From Skermanella rosea (lineage in GTDB: Bacteria; Pseudomonadota; Alphaproteobacteria; Azospirillales; Azospirillaceae): a DNA stretch of 64,000 nt. The stretch is from positions 4,953,471-5,017,470 of the forward strand of contig NZ_CP086111.1 in NCBI RefSeq assembly GCF_016806835.2, given 5' to 3'. The notes below the pieces were generated by a model. The model saw only the letters and a list, made by a program, of their open reading frames with translations, had not been told where the DNA came from and ran no database searches. A program made the position numbers and the translations under genes. Below are positions 8,059-16,452 of the stretch, one piece after another (position 1 is the first letter of the stretch; each line of letters opens with the position of its first letter).

Positions 8059-9609
8059 TCACCACAGCAGTTCCTTGCCGAAGGTCAGCTGGGTGGCCAG
8101 GACATGCTCGAGGGTGACCAGGACGGTGCCGTCGCCATCGTCGGCATGCTGGTGGAAGACGACGGCGGTGCCGGACCCCTTCCGGGCGAGTTCGATGGAC
8201 GGATCGGAGTCGGGGCCGGCGAACGCCTTGCGGAGGACCCGCAGGTCGATCATGTCGGTGCCGGGCGTGAAGTCCATGATCACGTCGCCGGCATCGGAAA
8301 GCTGCCGGTAGGCGAAGATGTCGTTGCCGGCACCCCCGACCAGGATATCGGCTCCGCCGTTGCCGTACAGGATATCGTCGCCGGTCCCGCCGTCCAGGTA
8401 ATTGGCGCTGTCGTTGCCCATCAGGCGGTTGTCGAGATAGTTGCCGAAGCCGTCCGATGCCGTGTAGCCGTTGAGGTAGAGGTTTTCCACGTTGTCCGGC
8501 AGTCGGGTCGCGTCCAGCCAGCTTCGGATACTGTCTATGCCCTGGTTCGGCGCCTCCACGACCGCGTCGCCGTGCGAACTCACCAGATAGGTGTCGTCGC
8601 CGTCGAGACCGATCATGCGGTCCCAGCCGAGGCCGCCGTCCAGGCGGTCGTTGCCGTCGGTCCCGGACAGGGTTTCGCCGTACCGGTCGCCCTTGACCGT
8701 GTTCGTCGCCTCGCCGCTCCAGGGCAGCCAGAACGGCTTCTGTCCATGGGACTGGCCCGGGATCTGGAGTTCGATGGAACCCTTGATGGCTTGGGAGGCC
8801 GGCGTAATCACCGTTCCGTTGATCGTGATGCTATCGAGATAGAGGGTGAGGTAGGGATTCGGCCCGCCGTACTCGAAGTTGCTCACGTACTCGACGGTTA
8901 TCGATTTGGCATCGACCGGGAGATGGGTCCTCAGGACGATGTCCTGCCACTTGCCGTCCATGTGCGAAACCGTCACGGCGTTGGCCGAACCGACCGGATA
9001 ACCGTCGGCGTACAACTGGAACACTGCAGATTCGCGGTAGCCATCCCCGGCGACGCGCAGGTGGATCACATCCAGGGAGGGATTGAGCGGCGGCGGCGGC
9101 GGAATGTCCGGCCTGATCGCGGTCTCGACGACGTAGGCGTTGGAGAGCCACCAGTCGGTCGAGTCGTTCCAGTTGCCGTCCCGGTAGATCATCAGCTTGT
9201 CTTCGGTACCGTCGTAATTGTTCGGCTCCCCGGGCGCCCAGTTGGTGAAGCCGATCTCTTCGCCGTCCATCCATCGCCATTTTCCGTCGGGACCGAGGCT
9301 GCCGCCGATCCAGAGCCGCTCGCTCACGCCCATGGACAGCAGGTTGTTCTTCACGAACGCGTGCTCGGCCCGGCTGTTCAGGCTGGCCAGTTCCGTCCCC
9401 GGCCCGATCCCGGGAGCGGCCCGGGCCGCATCCAGCCACGAGATCGAATAAAGCGGAGACGTGACGAGCCTGTACCAGTGACCGTTGCCGCCTTCTTCGG
9501 CGGACCACTGCACCCATCTGTTGCTGCCGACCATATCTTCGTCCTTCTGCCCAGGAGGAGGGGCCCAGCCTGCACCCCAAAGATATGGATAAGTATATTT
9601 TCCAGTCAT
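8059..9609 (-). CDS. secreted C-type lectin / RTX calcium-binding protein
   Basis: About 516 residues from the ATG at 9609. A C-type-lectin-like domain occupies the first third: GNGHWYRLV start, ASLNSRAEHAFV, WIGGS, FTNWAPGEPNN and a closing NWNDS, with EPN as the expected calcium/sugar-binding tripeptide. A central beta-rich region (DVIHLRVAGDGY to SITVEY) resembles a carbohydrate-binding module. RTX nonapeptide repeats follow (GTDGNDRLDGG, GGTGDDILYGNGG, GGAGNDIFAY), then a C-terminal DVIMDFTPGTDMIDL block typical of type I secretion substrates. There is no Sec signal, which fits type I export. No secretion genes are adjacent. A TTG at 9696 would add 29 residues and cannot be excluded. Confidence 0.85.
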   Translation of the reverse strand: MTGKYTYPYLWGAGWAPPPGQKDEDMVGSNRWVQWSAEEGGNGHWYRLVTSPLYSISWLDAARAAPGIGPGTELASLNSRAEHAFVKNNLLSMGVSERLWIGGSLGPDGKWRWMDGEEIGFTNWAPGEPNNYDGTEDKLMIYRDGNWNDSTDWWLSNAYVVETAIRPDIPPPPPLNPSLDVIHLRVAGDGYRESAVFQLYADGYPVGSANAVTVSHMDGKWQDIVLRTHLPVDAKSITVEYVSNFEYGGPNPYLTLYLDSITINGTVITPASQAIKGSIELQIPGQSHGQKPFWLPWSGEATNTVKGDRYGETLSGTDGNDRLDGGLGWDRMIGLDGDDTYLVSSHGDAVVEAPNQGIDSIRSWLDATRLPDNVENLYLNGYTASDGFGNYLDNRLMGNDSANYLDGGTGDDILYGNGGADILVGGAGNDIFAYRQLSDAGDVIMDFTPGTDMIDLRVLRKAFAGPDSDPSIELARKGSGTAVVFHQHADDGDGTVLVTLEHVLATQLTFGKELLW

Positions 9610-9700
9610 TAATGACACATGAAGTATACGTGACTGCAGATTGCCACGGATAATACTCTTGACTTGTTCGCGAACTTCACCTGAAGGAAGCAGCAATCCA

Positions 9701-9717
9701 TTACTATAGTAATTATA
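9701..9717 (-). promoter_or_regulatory. -10 like TATAAT and 12-bp palindrome upstream of the lectin gene
   Basis: On the minus strand TATAAT lies at 9717-9712, overlapping a perfect palindrome TTACTATAGTAA at 9701-9712. The surrounding 130 bases are far more AT-rich than the rest of the window. No good -35 match is visible, so an activator or alternative factor may be involved. A transcript from here would start close to the TTG at 9696 and favour use of the ATG at 9609. Confidence 0.4.
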
Positions 9718-9721
9718 TCGG

Positions 9722-11290
9722 TCACCCCTCCCGGATCTGCCGGACCAGCCGCAACACCGCCGCCCGCAGCTCGGACGTGCCGCCCGCCAGCCGCTCGCCG
9801 ACCACCCGCACGTCGCCGGCGGCGCGGCTGGTCTCGCCGGCGGCCTCGGCCATGCCGAGCGCGTCTGACGTGACGCCGCGGGTGGACGACGCGGCCTGGG
9901 CGACGTTGCGGGCGATCTCGGCGGTGGCGGCGCCCTGCTCCTCGACCGAGGCGGCGATACCGGCGGAGATCTCGTCGATCCGGGTCACCGTCAGGGAGAT
10001 CCCGCCGATAGCGCCCGCCGCCGCCTCGCTGGCGGCACGGATGCCGGCGACCTGGGCGGCGATGTCCTCGGTGGCGCGGGCGGTCTGGCCGGCCAGGCTC
10101 TTGACCTCGCCGGCGACCACCGCGAAACCCTTGCCGGCCTCCCCCGCCCGGGCGGCCTCGATGGTGGCGTTCAGCGCCAGCAGGTTGGTCTGCTCCGCGA
10201 TCTCCTGGATCAGCCGGACCACCTCGCCGATCCGCGACGCCGCCTCCTGGAGGCCGCGCACCGTCGCGTCCGTCCGCTTCGCTTCCGCGTTGGCGTGCTT
10301 GGCGATCTCCGAGCTGGTCACCACCTGCCGGGCGATCTCGTGGATGGCGGCGGTCAGCTCCTCCGCCGCGGCGGCGACGGTCTCGACATTGACGGCGGCG
10401 TCCTCCGACGCGGTGCGGACGGCGCCGGCGCGCTCGCCGGTCTCGCGCGAGGCGCCGACCATGACGCCGGACACCTCGGCGAGCCGGGCGGAGTCGGCTT
10501 CCAGCCGGGCCAGCACCTCGCGGACGCCGCCCTCCACCTCGTCGGCGAGGCGGCCCAGCCGGGCGCGCCGATCCTGCTCGGCGTCGTGCTCGGCCCGCTG
10601 CCGCTCGGCGCGCAGCCGCTCGACCTCGTCCGCCTGGGCGCGCGACGCCGCCAGGGCGCGGGCGACGTCGCCGATATCGTCGCGCCGCTCGGCCGGCAGG
10701 TCGTCGGTCCCGGCCTGGAGCGCCCGCCGGATGCGCGACAGCGGGGCCAGCACCAGGCTCGACAGCACCACCAGGGTGGCCAGCGCGCCGACCAGGGCGA
10801 CGCCCATGTCGGACAGGAACCGGCGCAGCACGTTGCCCTGGACGAAGGCGTCGCCGCCGTCGGTGGTCAGCCGGGCGACGGCGCCCAGCCGCCCGCCCAG
10901 GTCGGCGGGCGTGAGCACGATGTCGTACCGGGTCTCCTCCGCGTTCAGCAGGTCCCGCGCGGCCTTGCCGTAGTACAGCGCCGGGGTCTCGCCGGCCCGC
11001 GCGAGCTCGGTTCCGTCCGGCCGGACCAGGATCAGCCCGATCACCCTTGTGTTCCGGATCACCCGCTCGGCCGACGCCTTGGCCGAGGCCGCGTCGGCCG
11101 CGTCGGGCAGCAGCCGCTCCAGCGCCCGGACGACGCCGGTCCCCTCCTCCGCGATCGTGCCGAGGAAGACGGAACGCTGGCCGAAATAGAAGACCAGCAG
11201 CAACAGGAGCTGGACCGCCACCAGGGCGGCCAGGACCCCGGCGGCCACCTTGCGGGCCAGCGGGCTTGAGAAGATGGCGGCGAAACTCAT
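9722..11290 (-). CDS. methyl-accepting chemotaxis protein
   Basis: A 522-residue transmembrane chemoreceptor. TM1 spans about residues 13-35, a small periplasmic sensor of roughly 120 residues follows, and TM2 lies near 157-185, before a HAMP domain (RIRRALQAG to [11 protein letters not shown]). The cytoplasmic signalling domain carries the conserved hairpin tip [20 protein letters not shown] and [15 protein letters not shown], which contacts CheA and CheW. It reads in the same direction as the operon upstream (39-base gap) and could be its last gene, but it may equally be independent. The ligand is unknown. Confidence 0.92.
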   Translation of the reverse strand: MSFAAIFSSPLARKVAAGVLAALVAVQLLLLLVFYFGQRSVFLGTIAEEGTGVVRALERLLPDAADAASAKASAERVIRNTRVIGLILVRPDGTELARAGETPALYYGKAARDLLNAEETRYDIVLTPADLGGRLGAVARLTTDGGDAFVQGNVLRRFLSDMGVALVGALATLVVLSSLVLAPLSRIRRALQAGTDDLPAERRDDIGDVARALAASRAQADEVERLRAERQRAEHDAEQDRRARLGRLADEVEGGVREVLARLEADSARLAEVSGVMVGASRETGERAGAVRTASEDAAVNVETVAAAAEELTAAIHEIARQVVTSSEIAKHANAEAKRTDATVRGLQEAASRIGEVVRLIQEIAEQTNLLALNATIEAARAGEAGKGFAVVAGEVKSLAGQTARATEDIAAQVAGIRAASEAAAGAIGGISLTVTRIDEISAGIAASVEEQGAATAEIARNVAQAASSTRGVTSDALGMAEAAGETSRAAGDVRVVGERLAGGTSELRAAVLRLVRQIREG

Positions 11291-11329
11291 GCGCGGCGGC
11301 TCCGGTCAGGCGGTATGGAAGTCAGGAAA

Positions 11330-12499
11330 TCACAGGGTCGGCGGATAGTGCGGCGTCAGCGCCTTCTCGCGCCGCCAGGCCCGCCAGAACTCGCCGAGGC
11401 TCTGGCCCCGGTGCCCGCGGTCGCGGTTGGCCCTGCCGATGGCGAACAGCAGGCGGTACTGCTCCATCAGGTCGCGCCGCGCCTGCCGAAGCGATTTGGA
11501 GCGGTCCCAGACATGGGTCATCTCCGCCCCGGCGCCGTTGACCTCCAGGATGGCGAAACCCTCACCGGCCTGGAGCCGCGCGATGTCGGCGAACCGCACG
11601 TCGAACCGGCCGAACCAGAATTCCGGGATGGCGCGGGCGATGGCGTCGAAGCGTTCGGTCATGGCCGGGGTGACCAGATGCGTCCCGTCGCGGAAGATGC
11701 TGCCCCGGCTGTGGCTTCCGGCGAAGGCGAGCCGGACCGGCTCCCCCGCCTCCGGCACCTGATCCAGCCGGGCGGCGTGGCGCGGCAGGTAGAGGTGCGG
11801 CACCCGGCCTGCGCGCGGGTCGGCCAGGATCAGCTCCCGCAGGGTCGAGCGTCCGTCGCCATGGACATAGGGGAAGTATTTCAGCGTCAGCGACACGATC
11901 CGGCCACCCTCTCCACCCGGTTCACGGACGTAGAAGACGCCCGCCTCCGCCTCGTACGCCACGTGGCGCTGGAGGACCAGCCGCGCCCCGGCCGGGAACC
12001 CCTCCAGGTAGGCCGCCAGCTCCCCCGGGTCGCGGACCAGCCGCACCCCGGCGCCCCGGCAGCCCAGGTCCGGCTTGGCGACCACGGGGAAGCGAAGCCC
12101 CGCCGAGGTCATGGCCGCCTCCGCCGCCAGCGCCTCGCCGATCGCATCGTCGGGGCGTTCGGGACGGTCCACCGCGACGAAGGGAGCGACATGGTCGGGC
12201 GCCGCCGCTCGGGCGAGGTCCAGGATGGCCGACTTCGACTCGCCGACCAGGCCGCCGCCGGGGAAGGACGGGTTCGCCGCGGTCGGCAGCGTGACGCCGC
12301 GGTAGCGCACCATCAGCCACAGGGCATAGAGGGCGATCGGCCAGTAGAACCGGCGCATCGACCAGAACTCGAAGGCGCTCAGGGGGTCCCCGTCGGTGTC
12401 CAGGGGCGGCATCCCGGCGTGCGGCACCGGCCAGGGCCGATCGCGCGGTTCGGGAGCCGGCACGGGAAGGGCGGACGGCGGTTCGACGAGCATGGTCAT
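11330..12499 (-). CDS. ATP-grasp family protein, D-Ala-D-Ala ligase-like fold
   Basis: A 389-residue protein with an ATP-grasp domain: FPVVAKPDLGCRGAGVRLV matches the nucleotide-binding lysine and glycine-rich loop, and ILEVNGAGAE the Mg2+-binding E-x-N of the active site. ATP-grasp enzymes join a carboxylate to an amine or thiol through an acyl-phosphate. Which substrates are used here is not evident, and the N-terminal 100 residues do not match a standard ligase. A hydrophobic stretch around residues 50-65 (YWPIALYALWLMV) suggests membrane association. The ATG at 12499 overlaps the stop of the DedA gene (ATGA), so the two are translationally coupled. It is the last tightly coupled member of a six-gene operon. 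Confidence 0.75.
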   Translation of the reverse strand: MTMLVEPPSALPVPAPEPRDRPWPVPHAGMPPLDTDGDPLSAFEFWSMRRFYWPIALYALWLMVRYRGVTLPTAANPSFPGGGLVGESKSAILDLARAAAPDHVAPFVAVDRPERPDDAIGEALAAEAAMTSAGLRFPVVAKPDLGCRGAGVRLVRDPGELAAYLEGFPAGARLVLQRHVAYEAEAGVFYVREPGGEGGRIVSLTLKYFPYVHGDGRSTLRELILADPRAGRVPHLYLPRHAARLDQVPEAGEPVRLAFAGSHSRGSIFRDGTHLVTPAMTERFDAIARAIPEFWFGRFDVRFADIARLQAGEGFAILEVNGAGAEMTHVWDRSKSLRQARRDLMEQYRLLFAIGRANRDRGHRGQSLGEFWRAWRREKALTPHYPPTL

Positions 12500-13125
12500 G
12501 GGGACACCCCGGTATCGACGGGTTTGGCCGCGGACGGTCCGCGCAGCAGGCGCGGCAGCAGCAGGGCGAGGAGGACGAGGGGCAGAAGCGCCAGGACGAC
12601 GGCGGCCATGGGTCCGATGCCGAAGGTACGTTCCAGCAGCTCACCCAGCGCCTGTCCCAGCGCGGTCGCCAGCCAGAACAGCCCCGCGGTCCAGACCGCG
12701 ACCGCCGCGACGACCAGGGCGGCGAACCGGGGGAAGGAGACGCCGAGCAGCCCGGCGGCGGTGTATGTCGCGAGCCGCAGGCCCGGCACCACGCGGGCGA
12801 CCACGACGGCGACGCCCAGCCGCCCGTCAAGCGCGGCCCGCGCCCGATCGACCCGGTCATCCTCCAGCCGCCGGCGCAGCGCCGGCACCCGAAGCGCCAG
12901 CCGGCCCGTGCCGTACAGGCCGAGGTCGCCGAGCGCGATGCCGCCGGCCACCGCCAGGAAGGCGGCGGGCCAGCCGATGGTGCCGTCGAGCGCCAGGGCC
13001 ACGCCGGCCGCGATCGCCACGTCCTCCAGCAGGAAGGTGATCAGGACCAGCGCCGGCAGGATGACCCAGGGATCGGCGGACGCGGCGATCAGGGCCGCGA
13101 GGGTGGCTTCGAGGCAGGTCAGCAT
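12496..13125 (-). CDS. DedA family membrane protein
   Basis: A 209-residue polytopic protein of the DedA/SNARE-associated (VTT) family, thought to act as lipid scramblases or flippases such as UptA/DedA. Evidence includes FLLEDVAIAAG in the first membrane segment, the GDLGLYGTGRL motif, and a second half carrying VVVARVVPGLRLATYTAAGLLG, which contains the conserved R-x3-P-G-x-R of the family. The Glu in FLLED matches the essential acidic residue of DedA proteins. It starts at 13125 inside the end of the upstream hydrolase gene (7-base overlap) and overlaps the ATP-grasp gene by four bases. In context it suggests envelope or lipid-carrier chemistry. Confidence 0.85.
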   Translation of the reverse strand: MLTCLEATLAALIAASADPWVILPALVLITFLLEDVAIAAGVALALDGTIGWPAAFLAVAGGIALGDLGLYGTGRLALRVPALRRRLEDDRVDRARAALDGRLGVAVVVARVVPGLRLATYTAAGLLGVSFPRFAALVVAAVAVWTAGLFWLATALGQALGELLERTFGIGPMAAVVLALLPLVLLALLLPRLLRGPSAAKPVDTGVSP

Positions 13126-13964
13126 TCCATGGCCTCCGCCCGGGCGATCGCCGCCCGCACGGTCGGGGCGGCGTTCCACGGCAGGAAATGGTCGGCGCCG
13201 CCCAGGACCACGGTCTCGACCCGGCAGGCGCCGGTCAGGTGCGTCTCGGCATAGGCGACGTTGGAGAAGGGCACCAGGTCGTCGTCGGTGCCGTGGACGA
13301 TCAGTACCGGGCAGCGGACCAGGGCCAGTTCGGGGCGCAGCGCCTCCAGCTCCGGCTTCAGGGCGAACAGCTCGGCGTTGGCGTTGCGGATCGGGCGCGG
13401 CAGGACGGCCCGCACGGGCGCCCAGGCGCCGACATGCTGCATGGGATGGATCCGCTCCAGGGCGGGATCGAGGGAGGCGGCCAGCAGGATCACGGCATGC
13501 ACCCGCTCCGGATGGCGCGCCGCGGCCAGGGCCACGATCGGCCCGCCCAGGGAGTGGCCGAGCAGGATCGCCGGCCTGCCGTCGTCCGGCAGCAGCGCCG
13601 CGACGGCGTCGGCCTGGCCGTCGAGGCTGGTGACGGCACCGTCCGGACCGCTGTCCCCGAAGCCCGGCCGGTCCAGCGCCACCACCTCGACCCCCGGCGG
13701 CGGATCGGCCAGGAAGTCGGCCCAGCCGTCGGCGGCGCCCGGCGTGCCGTGGACCAGGATCAGCCGGATCCCCGAGGGGTCGCCCGCCGTCAGGTAGCTG
13801 ACCGTCACCGGCTCCCCTCCATCCGCAAGGCCGTCGAGGGACAGGCTGCGGCGCAGGGGATCCATCGCCGTCGCCGGCGTCGCCGGTCCGGGAACGCCGC
13901 ACCCGGCCATGCCGAAAGCGACGGCGATCAGGCCTGCGGCGCGGAACAGCGACCGGCATCTCAT
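13119..13964 (-). CDS. alpha/beta hydrolase, predicted lipoprotein
   Basis: A 281-residue serine hydrolase. The N-terminal segment (AVAFGMAGC) is a signal peptide with a lipobox-like cysteine near residue 22, so it is probably lipid-anchored in the periplasm. The fold shows LILVHGTPG (oxyanion loop), DRPGFGDSG, the nucleophile elbow GHSLGG, VLIVHGTDDDLVP (catalytic Asp region) and GADHFLPW (catalytic His). Substrate is unknown; an esterase or haloperoxidase-like activity is plausible. The ATG at 13964 overlaps the TPR-gene stop (ATGA), and its end overlaps the DedA start, placing it in the middle of the coupled operon. Confidence 0.85.
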   Translation of the reverse strand: MRCRSLFRAAGLIAVAFGMAGCGVPGPATPATAMDPLRRSLSLDGLADGGEPVTVSYLTAGDPSGIRLILVHGTPGAADGWADFLADPPPGVEVVALDRPGFGDSGPDGAVTSLDGQADAVAALLPDDGRPAILLGHSLGGPIVALAAARHPERVHAVILLAASLDPALERIHPMQHVGAWAPVRAVLPRPIRNANAELFALKPELEALRPELALVRCPVLIVHGTDDDLVPFSNVAYAETHLTGACRVETVVLGGADHFLPWNAAPTVRAAIARAEAMEC

Positions 13965-15214
13965 GCGCAGGCGCCCGTCCGGGCCAGTTGATCGCCGGCG
14001 GCGCGCACCCGGGCATCCTGATGCAGGCGGGTGAACCAGGTCTGCTGCGCGGTGCTGCCGCCCAGCAGGTGCAGCCTCGGCAGCAGCGGCCCCAGGGTCG
14101 CGGCGGCTTCGGCGAACCGTCCGCCGGCATGGGCGGCCAGGGCGCGGGCGGCGGGCAGCGCCACCTCCCCCCAGACCGGGCGGCAGGGCGCCGGCCCGGA
14201 CCGGGCGAACGCCTCGATCCCCGCCAGCAGGCTCGCCGCCGCCGCCTCCTCGCCCGCCCGCGCCAGGGCGTAGAGGTAATGCAGGTCCAGGAAACCGTTC
14301 TGCCGGTCGCCAACCCGCGGGCGGACATGGTCCGCCACGTCGGACCACCGGCCGCCCACGTCGATGCCGCGCAGCTCCAGGCGCGACAGCAGGGACACGG
14401 CATTGACTTGGTCCTGGACATAGGTCTTGCGCACGCCCCAGACCCGGCCGTCGAACAGGGCCAGCGCCGCCGCCCCCTCGTCCATGTCCAGGCGGAACAG
14501 GGCGGTGTGCCACCAATTGTGGGTATACATGAAGCTGGAGCAGCGCTCCCAGGTGGCCGACAGCGGCTCCAGGAAGGCCAGCCCCGCGGCGGGATCGCCG
14601 CGCGCCTCCAGAACGTGGGCCACGGCGTGCTGGGCCCAGGGATCGTCCGGGTTCATCGCGACCGCCTTGCGGCCCGCGTCCTCCGCGGCGTCGAGCGCCC
14701 CGGCCTGCTCCATCGCGAAGGCCAGCAGGCCCCAGGCGTAGCTGATCCGCCAGGCGTGCGGCAGGGCGGCCTCCGCCAGTTCCCGCATCCCCGCCCGGTC
14801 GCCCCGGTTGAGCTGGTGGATCTGGGCAAGCTTCAGGTTGAGCAGGTCGTGCGGCCAGTCCCGGGCGATCCGCCGGTGCAGGTGGAGCGCCCGGTCGGCG
14901 GCGCCCGAGCCCCAGGCGTCGAGGGCCGCCACCATCAGCCGCTCCCGTTCCGAGGCGCCGCCGACCAAGGCGCGGGCGCGGGCCAGGAACGGCGCAGCCT
15001 TCACCGCCCCCTCCGAGGTCTGGAGGAACAGGTACAGCGCCCCGGCATAGGCCTGGAGCAAGGCGCAGCCGGGATCGGCCTCGGCGGCGGCCAGCAACAG
15101 GCCGGCGTCGCGGCCGTGGCTCAGGACTTCCCCGGTGAAGCGGTCGATCGCCTCGACCGTGGCGGGAAACTCCGTCGTCACGTCCAGCCCGTAGCGGTCG
15201 CGCCGGATCGGCAT
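13961..15214 (-). CDS. tetratricopeptide repeat protein, TTC38-like
   Basis: A 417-residue all-helical protein resembling the TTC38 family. Its core shows DDPWAQHAVAHVLEARGD, SSFMYTHNWWHTALF and later FLDLHYLYALARAG, which recur in that family; the conserved His and Trp residues hint at an unrecognised active or metal site, but no catalytic function is established. No signal peptide or membrane segment is visible. It starts four bases after the DoxX stop and ends overlapping the hydrolase start, so it is in the same transcript. Family recognition is from pattern only. Confidence 0.78.
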   Translation of the reverse strand: MPIRRDRYGLDVTTEFPATVEAIDRFTGEVLSHGRDAGLLLAAAEADPGCALLQAYAGALYLFLQTSEGAVKAAPFLARARALVGGASERERLMVAALDAWGSGAADRALHLHRRIARDWPHDLLNLKLAQIHQLNRGDRAGMRELAEAALPHAWRISYAWGLLAFAMEQAGALDAAEDAGRKAVAMNPDDPWAQHAVAHVLEARGDPAAGLAFLEPLSATWERCSSFMYTHNWWHTALFRLDMDEGAAALALFDGRVWGVRKTYVQDQVNAVSLLSRLELRGIDVGGRWSDVADHVRPRVGDRQNGFLDLHYLYALARAGEEAAAASLLAGIEAFARSGPAPCRPVWGEVALPAARALAAHAGGRFAEAAATLGPLLPRLHLLGGSTAQQTWFTRLHQDARVRAAGDQLARTGACA

Positions 15215-15218
15215 CCCG

Positions 15219-15719
15219 TCAGCTCCTTCCCAGGCGGGCGCCGGACCGCCCGAACGGCAGGAGCGCCAGGAGATCGGCGCGGCGCAGTGCCAGGATGGCG
15301 GCGGACGCGATCCAGACGCCGCAGGCCAGGGCGAACAGCTCGCCGCCGTCCAGACTGCCGTCGGTGTTCACCACCTGGACGCCCAGCGGCGTGAACAGGT
15401 GGAAGAAGATGGCGCCGCTGATGACGCCCAGCGCCAGCAGGGCTCCCGCCCCCTGGAGCAGCACCCGGCCGGTGAACAGCCCGGCGATCAGGAGCGCCGA
15501 GGCGACCAGCTCGGCCGAGCCGACCACGTACTGGCTGAACGGCCCGGTCGGGGCGAACAGCCCGGCGAAGCCAAACCCGGCGGCCCAGGCGTCCAGCGTC
15601 CCGAAGATGTGCTGCGTCTCGGGGCTGTCGGTGAACTTGAAGAACAGCGACTGCACGAAGACGAAGGCGATGTAGAGGGACAGGGCTCCGACGAGGAACC
15701 GGCGTCTGCGATCGGTCAT
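15219..15719 (-). CDS. DoxX-like membrane protein
   Basis: A 166-residue protein with four hydrophobic segments in the arrangement of the DoxX/DoxD family: YIAFVFVQSLFFKFTDSPET near the N terminus, YVVGSAELVASALLIAG in the second helix, and a third helix (GALLALGVISGAIFFHLFTPLG). Relatives are quinone-linked or oxidoreductase-associated membrane subunits, often of unknown role. It lies 13 bases after the YHS gene and four bases before the TPR gene. Confidence 0.82.
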   Translation of the reverse strand: MTDRRRRFLVGALSLYIAFVFVQSLFFKFTDSPETQHIFGTLDAWAAGFGFAGLFAPTGPFSQYVVGSAELVASALLIAGLFTGRVLLQGAGALLALGVISGAIFFHLFTPLGVQVVNTDGSLDGGELFALACGVWIASAAILALRRADLLALLPFGRSGARLGRS

Positions 15720-15732
15720 CGACGGTCTCCCC

Positions 15733-16203
15733 TCACTTGCCCAGGACCGCGGGCCAGTTGCGGTCGGCGCTGGCGATGAAGCCCGGGATGTCCTTCTCCC
15801 ACCGCTGCTGGACGTCCTGGTCGTAGTTCAGGTACAGCTTGCCGTCGACCACCTTCCACAGCTTCGGGTCGCCCGACGCGGTCTTGTTCTGGGCGATCGC
15901 CCAGGCGCAGTACCCGCCGTACTGGGGCGCGTATTTCTCGGGCGCCGCGATGAAGAGGTCGCGATTGGCGGCGCTGGCGAAGCGCCATTCCGCGTCCATC
16001 CAGCGGGTCGAGAATTCCTTGCTGCCCTCGACCGGCCGGCCCTGGGTGAAATAGGCGACGGGGTCGTAGCCGCCGACCGCGACGCTGCTGAAGAAACCGG
16101 TATAGATCACGGCTTCCTTCGCCAGGGCGGGCGGTGAGAACGAGCCGACCGCCGCCAGGGCGGCCAAAGCGACGATCAGCGGGCGTACTGCGCTTCGAGA
16201 CAT
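15733..16203 (-). CDS. exported YHS domain protein
   Basis: A 156-residue protein with a signal peptide (about 1-28, ending PPALAKE). The YHS-like core reads VAVGGYDPVAYFTQGRPVEGS, then WRFASAANRDLFIAAPEKYAPQYGGYCAWA, the usual pattern of small periplasmic YHS proteins that are thought to bind metal. The Cys in GGYCAWA is conserved in that group. The start at 16203 is chosen for the signal peptide; an upstream extension to 16290 is not signal-like. It is the first gene of a co-oriented set running YHS, DoxX, TPR, hydrolase, DedA, ATP-grasp. Confidence 0.88.
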   Translation of the reverse strand: MSRSAVRPLIVALAALAAVGSFSPPALAKEAVIYTGFFSSVAVGGYDPVAYFTQGRPVEGSKEFSTRWMDAEWRFASAANRDLFIAAPEKYAPQYGGYCAWAIAQNKTASGDPKLWKVVDGKLYLNYDQDVQQRWEKDIPGFIASADRNWPAVLGK

Positions 16204-16452
16204 CGTGAAACCCTGCCAAGTGGTGGGGACTTCCGGACCACGTCCGTATCCACACCACAATGTTCTTATTCGGCGGCCTTTATAATTCACATCCGCTCAC
16301 TGAAATCGTGATGCTGTTCACAACATCGTGATTATTCTATTACCGTCGGCCGGAAAAGGCGGGAACCCTTGGTTTGTTTGAAACAAAACAAACCAGTCGG
16401 TCTTCTCCACCGGCCCTGGCCCGGCTGGCGGAAAGCTGTATGATCGGCGGGA
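16204..16452. promoter_or_regulatory. divergent control region with hairpin and repeated half-sites
   Basis: This 249-base gap separates the six-gene operon (minus) from the cyclase gene (plus). It contains the octamer ATCGTGAT twice (near 16306 and 16325) and a hairpin with GGTTTGTTT (16371-16379) pairing AAACAAACC (16386-16394). Both are candidate operator elements; neither matches a regulator I know. Confidence 0.35.
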
